Of a DNA stretch of 64,000 bases, positions 25,803 through 35,604 are shown piece after piece (the first letter of the stretch is position 1; every line of letters starts with the position of its first letter). The DNA lies in contig JACPYL010000010.1 of assembly GCA_016196065.1 (NCBI GenBank), positions 930,001-994,000 on the forward strand, written 5' to 3'. Position numbers and translations under genes: made by a program. The notes under the pieces were generated by a model. That model was not told the origin of the DNA and searched no databases. It was given only the letters and a program-made list of their open reading frames with translations. The DNA is from Acidobacteriota bacterium. GTDB taxonomy: Bacteria; Acidobacteriota; Terriglobia; Terriglobales; Acidobacteriaceae.

Positions 25803-27644
25803 CTAGCCGAGCGCCTCCAACACGTCCACTGCGGAACTGTATCGTCCCTGCGGCGCGCTGATTTGTGCACCCTGGACTCGGTCGCGGACCGCCCTCAGCA
25901 TCTCGCGCGCGATCGCGATACCTTCCTCGCGGGCCGCTTCCGGTGTCGGTGCATCGTTCATCCTCTTCAGGATCGAGTCCGGCACGGATACTCGCAATTC
26001 ATTCTTCATGAACTCCGCGTTTCGCGCGCTGACCAGCGGCCAAATTCCCGCTACTACTGGGATGCGGCAATGCTCAATGTGCTTCAGGAAATTCTCGAGC
26101 AAGTTGAGATCGAATACCGGCTGAGTCACGACGTACTCAGCGCCAGCTTCTACTTTGTATTCAAAACGACGGATTTCTTCGTCCAGGTTCGGCAATCCCG
26201 GATTGGCTCCGACACCAATCACAAAACCCGTACCTTTACCGATCGTGTTTCCGCCCAGGTCAAGTCCGCGGTTCAGGTTACGGACAATGTTCACCAGTCC
26301 GATGGCATCCACATCAAACACGGCCGTGGCATCGGGATAGTTGCCCATCTTTGGCGGATCGCCGGTGATGCAGATCAGGTTGCGAATACCGGTTGCCGCC
26401 GCGCCCAGTAGGTCCGACTGGATGCCAAGCACGTTCCGGTCGCGGCAGGTGTAGTGCAGGATCGCTTCGATCCCAACTTCCTGCTGCATCAGGAGAGATA
26501 AGGCCTGGTTGCTCATACGCGCGGAGGCGCGCGGGCTATCCGGAATATTGATCGCGTCCACGCCGACCGACTTGAGAAACTTCGCGCCATCAACTTCTTT
26601 GCGGATGTCGATGCCCTTAGGGGGAACGATCTCGACCATTGCGACAAACTCGCCGCGAGCGATTTTCGCCCCCAGGCGTGAGCGCTCCGCCAACGGCGTG
26701 GTGGCCGCAGTCGATGGTGCTGCGTGATCGTGCGTGACGCCGGCGATGGCAGTCTTCTGACGCGCTTCTCCGGCACGCAGCGCCGACTTCATCGCGCGAA
26801 TATGTTCCGGAGTCGTCCCGCAACATCCGCCTACCAAACTCACGCCCGCGGCGACAAATTTGCGGGTGTAGCTGGCCATATATTCGGGCGAGCAGAGATA
26901 GATATTGCGTCCCTCGACAGATCTTGGCATACCGGCGTTTGGTTGCGTCGCCAGTGGAAGGTTGGTGGCAGCACGCACGCGTTCAATCGCTTCCAACATC
27001 GCGACCGGTCCTACGCTGCAGTTGATGCCGATCACGTCGACTTTCCATTCCTCCAGCCGGGCCGTAAAAGCCTCGGGGTCCGAGCCGTCCAGGCAGTTGC
27101 CGTCTTCGTCGATCGTGACGTGCGCGACGAGCGGAATCTTCGGATTGACCTCGCGGCTAGCCAGCACAGCCTGGTGGAGTTCCTCCATGTAGCCGAACGT
27201 TTCGAGCATGAGCAAGTCGACTCCGCCTTCGACCAGGGCAGCGACCTGCTCGCGAAAGGAGTCGCGTGCCTCTTGAAAAGAGGTCTTACCCAGCGGTTCG
27301 ATGCGGACTCCGATCGGCCCGACGGACCCGGCGACGAAGACATCAAAGCTCTTGGCGGCCTCGCGTGCCAGCCGGACTCCTGCCAGGTTGACGTCGCGGA
27401 CACGATCAGCCAGCCCATGACGGGCCAACCGGAAACTATTGGCGCCAAAGGTGTTTGTCTCGACTATCTCGGCACCAGACTGCAGATATTCGTGGTGAAT
27501 GCCGCGAATCAGATCGGGCTGCGAGAGATTCAGCTCGTCATAGCACTGGTTGATGAAGATGCCTTTGGAATACAAAAGCGTCCCCATCGCTCCATCGCAC
27601 AGGATGGGCGACTTACTCAGGCGTTCGAGGAAATTTGCTGCCAT
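25803..27644 (-). CDS. Bifunctional homocysteine S-methyltransferase / methylenetetrahydrofolate reductase
   Basis: The 613-residue protein joins two enzymes. Residues of about 1-300 are a homocysteine methyltransferase with DGAMGTLLYSKG near the start and the zinc ligands Cys in GINCSVGP and the pair in GGCCGTTPEH. Residues of about 320-610 are a MetF-like reductase (VEIVPPKGIDIRKEVDGAK, LICITGDPPKMGNYPDAT, TQPVFDLNLLENFL). It resembles YitJ of Bacillus and would couple 5-methyl-THF formation to methionine synthesis. The ATG at 27644 gives the family N-terminus MAANFLERLSK; the open frame extends 19 codons upstream. Single gene, divergent from the patatin gene. Confidence 0.93.
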   Translation of the reverse strand: MAANFLERLSKSPILCDGAMGTLLYSKGIFINQCYDELNLSQPDLIRGIHHEYLQSGAEIVETNTFGANSFRLARHGLADRVRDVNLAGVRLAREAAKSFDVFVAGSVGPIGVRIEPLGKTSFQEARDSFREQVAALVEGGVDLLMLETFGYMEELHQAVLASREVNPKIPLVAHVTIDEDGNCLDGSDPEAFTARLEEWKVDVIGINCSVGPVAMLEAIERVRAATNLPLATQPNAGMPRSVEGRNIYLCSPEYMASYTRKFVAAGVSLVGGCCGTTPEHIRAMKSALRAGEARQKTAIAGVTHDHAAPSTAATTPLAERSRLGAKIARGEFVAMVEIVPPKGIDIRKEVDGAKFLKSVGVDAINIPDSPRASARMSNQALSLLMQQEVGIEAILHYTCRDRNVLGIQSDLLGAAATGIRNLICITGDPPKMGNYPDATAVFDVDAIGLVNIVRNLNRGLDLGGNTIGKGTGFVIGVGANPGLPNLDEEIRRFEYKVEAGAEYVVTQPVFDLNLLENFLKHIEHCRIPVVAGIWPLVSARNAEFMKNELRVSVPDSILKRMNDAPTPEAAREEGIAIAREMLRAVRDRVQGAQISAPQGRYSSAVDVLEALG

Positions 27645-27770
27645 CTCTTTCAGAATACAAGAAGCAACGGGCGGCTGCATCCGGGGCAAGCCAGTTGACA
27701 CGAGCCTGCAAGTCGAACTAATGTTCGAGTCCTTCCCGCAACTTTCTTCTTCCCCAGACTGAGGAAAGCC

Positions 27771-28925
27771 ATGAATGCTTCAGCGCCACTCGTTCCGGTT
27801 CGACCCAAGCGTCTCTTGTCGATTGATGGCGGAGGACTGGCCGGCCTGATTCCGGCCGAATCGTTGATTCTGATCGAGAAGCAGTTAGACGACATCACCG
27901 GGGAATCAAAGCCTCTCTGCGATCGCTTCGATCTGATCGGCGGCACGAGTACCGGAGCGATCCTGGCGGCCGGCCTCTGTCTGGGACTGAGGGCGGAAGA
28001 ACTGCGCAATTTCTATCTCGATTTCGGAAAGGACATTTTCGCGAAAGTGTTTCTTCCCATACGTTTTTGGCATAGCTATCCGAGTCAGCCACTGGAGCGG
28101 CATTTGAAGGATGTCTTCGGCGAGAATACGACGCTGGGCGGTGCGCAATTACATACGCAGCTTTTGATTGTGGCCAAGAACGCGACCCAGGGAACCACGT
28201 GGTTTTTCAGTAACAACCCAAATGGGAAGTATTTCGGCACGAATGCTGCCTTGCCGTTATGGCATATTGTGCGAGCCAGTTCCGCTGCGCCAACGTTTTT
28301 TCCGCCGCAAAAAATCAACGTACCCGACGACCAAGGACAAATCCATAACTACGAATTCATCGACGGAGGCGTGAGTAGCTACAACAATCCTTCGCTCCAG
28401 CTTTTCCTGGAAGCCACCGACCGGCAATACAACTACGGATGGCCAACTGGCACGGAGAAACTGCTGTTGCTTTCGCTGGGGACCGGGTTCAACACCGCCA
28501 CGATCGACGAGGGCAAGGCGTCCAGCTATAACCTGTTGGATTGGGCGCGCTATTCCGTCAAGGGACTGCTGGGCGATGCCAACCTGCAGCAGAATGTTCT
28601 GATGCGATTGATTGGACAACATCCGGCGGGACCTGTGGTTGTGTCTACTGCTGAAAGGGATGCGGTACGCGCCAGCGGAGCGCCGGCGGAATCGGTGCTG
28701 GCGTCTATGGATACCGGACTCGCCATGAAGAAACTGCTCACCTATCAGCGCATCACGGTCAGCCTGACGCGCGCCCGGCTGGATGGACTGGGCCTTACCG
28801 ACATCGATCCGGTGAAGGTCCGCGAGATGGATGCGGTCGATCAGATCGGAAATATCCAGCGGGTGGGCGCGGCGGTTGCGAAAGAGCAAGTCAACATGAA
28901 TGTTCTCAAGCAGTTTTTCTCGTAA
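27771..28925 (+). CDS. Patatin-like phospholipase
   Basis: Patatins are acyl hydrolases with a Ser-Asp dyad. The 384-residue protein has the oxyanion loop IDGGGLAGLIPAE near the N-terminus, the nucleophile motif IGGTSTGAILAA (GxSxG) and the catalytic Asp in FIDGGVSSYNNP. There is no signal peptide, so it is probably cytoplasmic. Patatins in some bacteria are effectors of nucleotide-signalled phage defence, but no cyclase gene lies beside it, so there is no support for that here. A lipid turnover role is more neutral. The start has no strong ribosome binding site (GAGGAAAGCC is near). Confidence 0.9.
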   Translation: MNASAPLVPVRPKRLLSIDGGGLAGLIPAESLILIEKQLDDITGESKPLCDRFDLIGGTSTGAILAAGLCLGLRAEELRNFYLDFGKDIFAKVFLPIRFWHSYPSQPLERHLKDVFGENTTLGGAQLHTQLLIVAKNATQGTTWFFSNNPNGKYFGTNAALPLWHIVRASSAAPTFFPPQKINVPDDQGQIHNYEFIDGGVSSYNNPSLQLFLEATDRQYNYGWPTGTEKLLLLSLGTGFNTATIDEGKASSYNLLDWARYSVKGLLGDANLQQNVLMRLIGQHPAGPVVVSTAERDAVRASGAPAESVLASMDTGLAMKKLLTYQRITVSLTRARLDGLGLTDIDPVKVREMDAVDQIGNIQRVGAAVAKEQVNMNVLKQFFS

Positions 28926-28979
28926 CGTGGTGCAAGATACGATTTCCGGGTTCCGGACCGCAGGCAACGTTTCAAGCTT

Positions 28980-28988
28980 TGCTATAAT
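28980..28988 (+). promoter_or_regulatory. Extended -10 promoter element
   Basis: TGCTATAAT contains the TG extension and a perfect TATAAT box, 50 bases before the lipoprotein start. No good -35 box lies 17 bases upstream, as is usual for extended -10 promoters. Confidence 0.5.
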
Positions 28989-29038
28989 CCAACTCTTACA
29001 TCTAAGTGATTATCCTGCATGCTGTTGGAGTCCCCGGT

Positions 29039-30331
29039 TTGAAAAGAGCCCTGACACTCGTGTGGTTCCTGCTGCCCGTCTCCCTTCTATTTGTCAGCTG
29101 CAACAGTTCCAACAGCGGCAGCGGAAGCGGCGGGGGTAGCGGCCTTAAATTCCGCGCCTTCATTTCGCAGGATGTTTCCGCAGGCGGTGTTGGTGCGGGC
29201 ATTCAGATCATAGACGCCAAAAAAGATGTGCGGGCCTTTGTAGCGCCCATTGCCGCCGGCGCCACACCGGGCCAAATGGTGGTCACTCCCAACCGTCTGC
29301 AGACGCTGGTTTTCAGTCCATCCGACAATCGATTCACCTTGATCAGCAACAGCGGCGAGAGTGCCTCCACCGGAATCACGTTGCCCGGTTTCACCGAGAG
29401 TTTTGCCGTGACACCCGACAGCCTGACCGCTTACATCGCCGTCCCTACCGCTACGGTCGTTGGACAGTCGCCGGGCGTTGTGGAAATTCTCAATCTGAAT
29501 AATGGTGTGGTGACCGGACAGATCGATATCCCGGCGGTTCGGCACGTAGCAGTCGGGCACACGGGAAATCGGGTGCTGGCGTTCAGCGACAACTCGAATT
29601 CAGTCGCGGTCATCACGTTTGGCACCGGCAATCCGACCGTCACATATGTGGGGGGCTTTGATCGTCCAGTAAACGCGTTTTTCAGTGGCGACGACAGTCA
29701 GGCGTTCGTTCTCAATTGCGGCGCGGAATGCGGTGGGATTCAGGCCGGCGTAGAGGTACTCGACCTAAATACCGTCACCTCGGGCACCCAGGTCGGGGCG
29801 TGCACTTCAGTTGTGCCGGTTGTGTGCGCGGGCAGCGTGGCGGTGGTGGATGGAACCACGATGTATCTGGCGGGTATTCCGTTCAATGCCGATGGCTCTC
29901 AGTTCGCACAGCCCTGTACGGGGGAAACGACCGCGGCAACCTCATGTGGACTACTGACCGTCATTGATCTCGCCAGCCTGTCGGTGACGAAATCCGGCAT
30001 CGTGATCACCGACGGACTCCATAACCGGATGGCACTCGGGTCCAATGGACAGCTCTTTGTGGGGGCTCGTGACTGTACTGAGATTCTTGCTGTGAACACC
30101 GGGGACGAAGTCCGCGGGTGCCTGTCCATCTACGACACGCTGACCGATGCGGTTGTGATCCCACCAGCGAACGGGAACGTAACGGGCATCGAGCCGATCG
30201 CAAACCGCAACGTTGTGTACCTCGTTCAGGGCGGCGAACTGCAGATCTACGACACCACCACCGACAAACTCCAGAAGACCCAGATCGACGTGTCTGGGGA
30301 AGTAGTGGACGTGCGGACCGTAGATTTCTAG
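29039..30331 (+). CDS. Surface lipoprotein with beta-propeller-like repeats
   Basis: The TTG at 29039 gives a clean lipoprotein signal, MKRALTLVWFLLPVSLLFVSC, with Cys21 as the lipidated residue; GGAG lies eight bases upstream. A GTG at 29006 is the longer alternative. A Ser/Gly linker follows, then about 390 residues of repeated strands such as VVVTPNRLQTLVFSPSDNRFTL-type units (first part QMVVTPNRLQTLVFSPSDN), RHVAVGHTGNRVLAFSDN and RPVNAFFSGDDSQAFVLN, like YVTN/NHL beta propellers. It contains many Cys in the second half. Function is unknown; it may bind a surface partner. The gene has its own extended -10 promoter. Confidence 0.75.
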   Translation: MKRALTLVWFLLPVSLLFVSCNSSNSGSGSGGGSGLKFRAFISQDVSAGGVGAGIQIIDAKKDVRAFVAPIAAGATPGQMVVTPNRLQTLVFSPSDNRFTLISNSGESASTGITLPGFTESFAVTPDSLTAYIAVPTATVVGQSPGVVEILNLNNGVVTGQIDIPAVRHVAVGHTGNRVLAFSDNSNSVAVITFGTGNPTVTYVGGFDRPVNAFFSGDDSQAFVLNCGAECGGIQAGVEVLDLNTVTSGTQVGACTSVVPVVCAGSVAVVDGTTMYLAGIPFNADGSQFAQPCTGETTAATSCGLLTVIDLASLSVTKSGIVITDGLHNRMALGSNGQLFVGARDCTEILAVNTGDEVRGCLSIYDTLTDAVVIPPANGNVTGIEPIANRNVVYLVQGGELQIYDTTTDKLQKTQIDVSGEVVDVRTVDF

Positions 30332-30433
30332 GGCAGGCGGCGTTGGGCGTTCGTTCTTAGGGAAAAGCTGAAGCACCTGGAAATCGTTGACCCCACTCCA
30401 CTGAGTGCTTATCCAAAAATACCCCCGAAGAAA

Positions 30434-30516
30434 TTGTCATCCTGAGCGAAGCGAAAGATCTGTTGTCCTTACTAGCAGCGACGAAAGCAGGTCCTTCGCT
30501 TCGCTCAGGATGACAA
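30434..30516. repeat. CATCCTGAGCGAAGCGAA fold-back repeat, copy 1
   Basis: Two arms carrying CATCCTGAGCGAAGCGAA and its reverse complement enclose a loop of about 30 bases between the lipoprotein gene and the acylase gene, which are convergent. A second copy is at 39829-39911 and the match covers both arms and part of the loop. This is a dispersed intergenic repeat. Confidence 0.9.
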
Positions 30517-30579
30517 CTCTGATAGGGGGCGCCCTCGATGTTTCTGCAGCAGGCTACTGAGTACTGAGTACCGCCCTTC

Positions 30580-33150
30580 CTACTGCGGAACGAGCGTCAT
30601 CTCGTGTTGTTTCCGTTTTTCCACGTTGGCCGCAGAAAAGGCGAAGTTGAAGGTTCTTCCCCCGTACCACGCGGGCCACTGGTCCATGTAGTACTTGCTG
30701 AGGAATATCCCGCTTTCTCCAGTGACAAGGTTCAATGTGCTCTTGTCGAAGTCCGCAAAGTTCCAGGTCACGCGTTCCGATGGTCCAAATTCCTTGCCGA
30801 CCGCTTTGACCGTGAACCCACTGCCACTGAGGGGGTGAACGCCCGGGCCAGTGAATTTTCCAACCAGCGGGAGATGGCTGAGCACGGGATGCTCTACGTC
30901 CACGGGATAAATCTTGCCCCACTTCCATTGGCTCACGTCGGAGGGGACGTCCGGTTGTTTGAGCACGTTCTCGACTGCGGCCACGAGCAGGCTCGGGTAG
31001 TCTTTGTAGGTCGAAGGCAGCCATCGAGCGGGTTGCTTGGTGAGAATCGTCTCCATCCAGACAGTAGACATGCCCCAGCGATAGCTCTTCCAGTTCAGCG
31101 TGCCGCTGTTGTCGGCTGGATCGCTCGGAGCTACGCCGAGTTTCGGTTCAAGAATCAATCTCTCCAGTTCCTTGCGAGCTTTCGTTTCAATGGACGGCGC
31201 GGCAGAATCGGCGGACATGCGTCCATCCCAATCGCGCAGGATGTCGGCTGCCTTCTTCGCCTTGTCGGAAATCTTGCCGGCGTGATCGAGCGCGTAAACA
31301 AACTTATCGGCACAGAAATGGTCATAGGTGGAAGAGACGTCCATCTGTAAGGCGAGCATGTCGGCGGGCGCGAACTTTTTGCCCGACTCCAGCACTCTAT
31401 AGATGCGATCGGTTCGCCACGGTGCTTCCCACTCGGTGCTGATCGAATATTTATAGCCGTCGGGCGTGATGCGTCCATTCGCGCTCGCCAGGACGCCCGA
31501 TTGCGGGTCATAGACGCGCGGCATTTCGTCCCAGGGAATGTAGCCCTTCCATTCGTGCGCGTCGTCGCTGCCGCTGACTGGGAGGCTGCCGTCGCCCGAC
31601 GCGCGGATGGGAATCTTGCCGGTCGTCTGATAGCCGATGTGGCCGTCGACGTCGGCGTACATCACGTTTTGTCCAGGCGCGACGAAAACGGAAAATGCTT
31701 TGCGAAACTCATCCCAGTTCTGGGCCGAGTTCACGTCGAAGAAGGGAAGTGTCATACCGTCGTAGAGGATCCAGCGCAACGCGATCTTGCGGGTCTCTCC
31801 GGGCACGATGTCGGTGATGATCGGGCCGTGACGAGTAGTGACGACGTCGAGGGTCACGTCCGGCTGGTTTTTTACGTGGATGACTTCCTGCCGATGTTGA
31901 GGATCGCGCCAACCTGCGGGCGTCTTGTATTGTCCGTGATCGTTGAACTCTTCGATGAATACATCTTCAACGGTCGGTCCGACGTTGGTGAATCCCCAAC
32001 CAATGCGCTGATTGTGGCCGACGATGACAAAAGGCGTGCCGGGCAGAGTTACACCGGCGACTTCGTACGTCCCACTCTTCAGGTGCGCCGCGAACCACAA
32101 GTTGGGCATCTGGTGGTCGAGGTGCATATCGTTCGACAGCAGGGGCTTTCCGGTGACGGTATGCTCTCCGGACACGACCCAGTTGTTGGAGCCTGGTCGG
32201 AACAGATCGGCTTCGGCGGCTGAAAAGCCCTCGAAGATCGCTTCTGCGGAGACGGGCCGCGCGGAGACCAAGAAGTGGAAGGGTGCGGCTTCAGCGGTGC
32301 CGTAAAGGCTCACAGCCCCTGAGGTCGCTCTCGATGCGGAGATCAAGCGGGAATCTCCACCCACTGGTTCGCCTTCGTCGTCATCGTCATCTTCTTCCTC
32401 GCTGCTGACGGCGGGATTGTCTTCGTCGATGCGGGGACGAGTGGCCGCGGGCGGACGATCTCTCCACGACGAATTCGTGTACAGGTCGGAAGTAAGCTCG
32501 GGCCCGAGCTTGGCAAGAATTTTTTCACGGGTCAGAGCACGCGCATAGCTGTAGTGATTCAGATCCTGCACCATGCGGGCGCCGACCAGCAGGGAATCGG
32601 CAACCGTCCACGGTTTTGGAGAATATTTCAGCAGGCGAAACTCGAGGGAAAGCTTGTCACGATGTGATTCCATGAACGCATTCACGCCCCGAGCGTACGC
32701 TTCGAAGTATGCGCGATCGCGTGCGGACATCGCCTTTTCCGTATCCTGCGTTGCGGCGCGCAGGCCGAGGATGCGCTGTTCACGGTCCATCTTGAGCAGG
32801 CTGGGTCCAAGGATCTCAGACAGCTCTCCAGCGGCAGCACGGCGCATCGCATCCATTTGCCACAGGCGATCCTGAGCGGTGACATATCCCTGCGCGAAAA
32901 ACAGGTCGTCAAGCGAAGCGGCTTCAATCGTCGGGATACCGTGGTTATCACGAACAACTCGCACTTTCCCCGAGAGGCCCGACACAGCGACACTGCCGTC
33001 AATCTGTGGCAGAGCTGAGCGCGCGATGGAATAGAGCCAGGCCGCGCCGCCCAGAATAATCACGAGCAGCACCAGGCCAAGGATCAAGATTGCGCGGAAC
33101 AACGGACTACGCTGGGAGCGAACATCGGGAAGCGATGTGGTCACGGACAT
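30580..33150 (-). CDS. Penicillin acylase family hydrolase
   Basis: Members are Ntn-hydrolases that cleave amide bonds, including beta-lactam side chains and acyl-homoserine lactones. The 856-residue precursor has an N-terminal membrane anchor or signal (ILILGLVLLVIILGGAAWLY). The alpha region has VVRDNHGIPTIEA and YVTAQDRLWQMDAMRR. Autoprocessing is expected at Gly320-Ser321 in RPGSNNWVVSG, with Ser321 as the nucleophile, followed by NDMHLDHQMPNLWF. The linker before it contains a very acidic run, SSEEEDDDDDEGE, which may be the removed spacer. The natural substrate cannot be told from sequence. Single gene. Confidence 0.92.
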   Translation of the reverse strand: MSVTTSLPDVRSQRSPLFRAILILGLVLLVIILGGAAWLYSIARSALPQIDGSVAVSGLSGKVRVVRDNHGIPTIEAASLDDLFFAQGYVTAQDRLWQMDAMRRAAAGELSEILGPSLLKMDREQRILGLRAATQDTEKAMSARDRAYFEAYARGVNAFMESHRDKLSLEFRLLKYSPKPWTVADSLLVGARMVQDLNHYSYARALTREKILAKLGPELTSDLYTNSSWRDRPPAATRPRIDEDNPAVSSEEEDDDDDEGEPVGGDSRLISASRATSGAVSLYGTAEAAPFHFLVSARPVSAEAIFEGFSAAEADLFRPGSNNWVVSGEHTVTGKPLLSNDMHLDHQMPNLWFAAHLKSGTYEVAGVTLPGTPFVIVGHNQRIGWGFTNVGPTVEDVFIEEFNDHGQYKTPAGWRDPQHRQEVIHVKNQPDVTLDVVTTRHGPIITDIVPGETRKIALRWILYDGMTLPFFDVNSAQNWDEFRKAFSVFVAPGQNVMYADVDGHIGYQTTGKIPIRASGDGSLPVSGSDDAHEWKGYIPWDEMPRVYDPQSGVLASANGRITPDGYKYSISTEWEAPWRTDRIYRVLESGKKFAPADMLALQMDVSSTYDHFCADKFVYALDHAGKISDKAKKAADILRDWDGRMSADSAAPSIETKARKELERLILEPKLGVAPSDPADNSGTLNWKSYRWGMSTVWMETILTKQPARWLPSTYKDYPSLLVAAVENVLKQPDVPSDVSQWKWGKIYPVDVEHPVLSHLPLVGKFTGPGVHPLSGSGFTVKAVGKEFGPSERVTWNFADFDKSTLNLVTGESGIFLSKYYMDQWPAWYGGRTFNFAFSAANVEKRKQHEMTLVPQ

Positions 33151-33218
33151 GTTGCTGACGATTGTAGGTGGCGGTTACGCCGGTGACAACCGTTGAGCCG
33201 CTTCCGCAACAAGAACAT

Positions 33219-33320
33219 AACCACGAAGATCACCAAGGTGAACACGAAGGATCACGAAGGCCTCGGCGTAAGGTTTTCCTTTGTGTACCTTAGTGGATCG
33301 ACTTCGTGTCCTTCGTGGTC
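33219..33320. repeat. Fold-back repeat of CACGAAGG words
   Basis: The left part has ACCACGAAG, AACACGAAGGA and TCACGAAGG; the right part carries the reverse complement (CTTCGTGTCC, TTCGTGGTC). The element lies between the acylase and S9 peptidase genes, which run in the same direction, and accounts for most of the 209-base gap. Similar repeats occur widely between genes in several soil phyla. Confidence 0.8.
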
Positions 33321-33359
33321 AAGATTTGGAAGGTGCCGGTCCAACTGTGACAGCCGGCG

Positions 33360-35381
33360 TCACTTTTGATTCTTAAGATAAGTGTCAAACCACGCAACAT
33401 AGCGCTCCAGACGATCATGAATGTAGCTGGGCCTCGTCAATAAATGGTGTTGTCCTGGATAGATCACCAACTGTGTTGGAACCTTCAGTGTTCTGAGAGC
33501 CTGGTACATCTGTTCGCTGCCGATAATCGGCACGTTGAAATCGTCTTGTCCACCTACGAATAACGTTGGCGTGTGTATACGGTCAGCATGAAAGAACGGA
33601 TACGAAAGTTTCATCCACAAATCCGGAGTACGCCACGGCGGTCCCAGTTCATTGTGGTACTGCACAATGTACTGGTCGCTGCCGTACATCGAAATCTGGT
33701 TCGCGCTGCCGGCGCCGCTGATCGCCGCCTTGAAACGTGAATCGGTCGCGATGGTGTAATCGGTCAGAATTCCGCCATAGCTCCAGCCTCCGATGCCAAG
33801 GCGTTCCGGATCCGCGAATCCCTTCTGCACCGCGTAGTCAATTCCCGCCAGCAGGTCCGCGACTTCTTTGTTGCCCCAGTCGGCAAATATGCTGCGCGTA
33901 TATTCCGCGCCGCGTCCACTGCCCCCGCGATAGTTGATGGCGAGAACCACATAGCCATGTGCGGCAAAATACTGCCGCTCGAGTTGCAGCGGATACAAAC
34001 TGAAGCTCAGCGCATGGTCGTCCTGCATGTTCGGCCCACCGTGAATCCAGAGCAGTGTGGGATATTTCTTCCCCGCCTCGTACGATGGCGGCTTTATGAC
34101 CATGCCGTGAACTTCCGTGCCATCCTTGCTGTGAAAACTGATGTCCTCAACTGCGCCCAGTTGCAGTTCGGAGAGCAGAGCATCGTTGTGAGAGGTGAGT
34201 TTCCTTAGGTTCCCATTTTCAAGCGCATAAACGTCCGCGGCGGAAGCATCGGTGGCCGCAATCAACGCGGTGTGTCCTCCTCCGCTCTCGCGTTCCATGA
34301 GGACGGCATTGCCAACGTTGACATGCTCAACGTTGCCGCCGGCTGCGAGTTTCGCGAGATACGCACGCCGGTCGTCTTCCACCAGAAACGTCAGCGCGGA
34401 ACCATCTGCCGTGAACTCAGGATCGGACGCGCCGCGATCAAATTGCGCCGTCAGAATCTTCGGTGTGCCGCCGGCTGCGGGTATCACGGCCAGCCGGTTC
34501 ATGTTGTATGCGTTGTACTTTGCCTCCAACCCCTGCAGGAACGCGATCTGTTTTCCATCCGGACTCCATGCCAGCTTTTGCCCGTTTGGACTAAACGTGC
34601 TGACCAACTTGCGCGGTTGTGCTCCGGCGCGGGCGTCCACGACGAAAATGCCGTGCACGCTACTCTGGTCGGGTTCGTCCAATTGGCTCGCTACGAAAGC
34701 AATCTGTGACCCATCGGCCGACCACTCTGCATCGCCCTCCTCGTTCTTGTTGCCGGTGAGCGCTTCCAGTTTCTTGCTTTCGATATCGAATAGGTAAATA
34801 TGCGGCACTGCCAAAGCAGTCAGGTAGCCGTCCACGTCCCGCTTGAAGTGAAAGCGGTCGGTGACGATCGGCTTCGCCACTCTTGGCTTCGCGTCCGTCG
34901 CATCGTTACCGGCATCTTCGGACTCCGCCATTTCCAGCATCAGGCGATTGCTGTCGGGTGACCAGCGATAGTCGTCAATCTCTCCTTTGACGTTGGTGAG
35001 TTGCCGCGCTTCGCCTCCTCGCCGGTCGAGCAGCCAAATCTGTGACGTCGTATCCGCGGGGCGCGCAGACATAAACGCGAGGTACTTTCCATCCGGACTC
35101 CAGCGCGCCGACGAGTCCGACGACGACTCGGCGGTGAGCGGTAGATCCTGAGTGCCCTCCCAGTTCACCATCCAGACCGCATTGCGGCGTTTGTCGGCCT
35201 TGCGATCGACAGTGGTGAGCGTGTAGGAAATCCATTTGCCTTCCGGCGATACCTGGATGTCGTGGACATACTGCGTGCGGTACACGTCGTCCGCGGTGAG
35301 CAGTCTCTTTGCCGGGGACTGAGCGAAGAGGGAGGTCGCGAGTAGCAGTGCTGCAAGAGAAGACGTCAGTCGAAAGGGCAT
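33360..35381 (-). CDS. S9 family peptidase (prolyl oligopeptidase/acylaminoacyl peptidase type), secreted
   Basis: The 673-residue protein has a signal peptide (MPFRLTSSLAALLLATSLFAQ), an N-terminal WD40-like propeller (repeats such as SSARWSPDGKYLAFMSA and GDAEWSADGSQIAFVAS) and a C-terminal alpha/beta hydrolase. The catalytic set is Ser in GGWSYGGILTD, Asp in GGQDDFNVP and His in YPGQHHLLTRP. The ATG at 35381 is chosen because it begins the signal peptide; an open frame runs 26 codons upstream. It is divergent from the pqq operon. Related S9 peptidases occur in some pqq clusters, so a role in PqqA processing is possible but the signal peptide argues against it. Confidence 0.92.
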   Translation of the reverse strand: MPFRLTSSLAALLLATSLFAQSPAKRLLTADDVYRTQYVHDIQVSPEGKWISYTLTTVDRKADKRRNAVWMVNWEGTQDLPLTAESSSDSSARWSPDGKYLAFMSARPADTTSQIWLLDRRGGEARQLTNVKGEIDDYRWSPDSNRLMLEMAESEDAGNDATDAKPRVAKPIVTDRFHFKRDVDGYLTALAVPHIYLFDIESKKLEALTGNKNEEGDAEWSADGSQIAFVASQLDEPDQSSVHGIFVVDARAGAQPRKLVSTFSPNGQKLAWSPDGKQIAFLQGLEAKYNAYNMNRLAVIPAAGGTPKILTAQFDRGASDPEFTADGSALTFLVEDDRRAYLAKLAAGGNVEHVNVGNAVLMERESGGGHTALIAATDASAADVYALENGNLRKLTSHNDALLSELQLGAVEDISFHSKDGTEVHGMVIKPPSYEAGKKYPTLLWIHGGPNMQDDHALSFSLYPLQLERQYFAAHGYVVLAINYRGGSGRGAEYTRSIFADWGNKEVADLLAGIDYAVQKGFADPERLGIGGWSYGGILTDYTIATDSRFKAAISGAGSANQISMYGSDQYIVQYHNELGPPWRTPDLWMKLSYPFFHADRIHTPTLFVGGQDDFNVPIIGSEQMYQALRTLKVPTQLVIYPGQHHLLTRPSYIHDRLERYVAWFDTYLKNQK

Positions 35382-35604
35382 GGGTGGCCATCCTCTCGCA
35401 GAGCGAAGTTCGCCGTCAAGGTAGTCCCCAGAATCCGCGCGGGGCAGGGGTTTCACCAACCAGGCCGGGTAGGTACAGGGTTTTCAGCGACTTGGCACCC
35501 ATGCCTTTCCGAGTGAAAAACCGCTGGCCCCGGCTGTCAGCCAATGCTATTCTCTTTGGAACCTGCAACCCCCGCAGGGCATATCCCAGATGAGGTGGTA
35601 CACA

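Noticed and set aside
27771-28925. Patatin as a CBASS-type antiphage effector
   Set aside because: No nucleotide cyclase, Cap2/Cap3 or TIR/nuclease gene is beside it. The neighbours are a metabolic enzyme and a lipoprotein.
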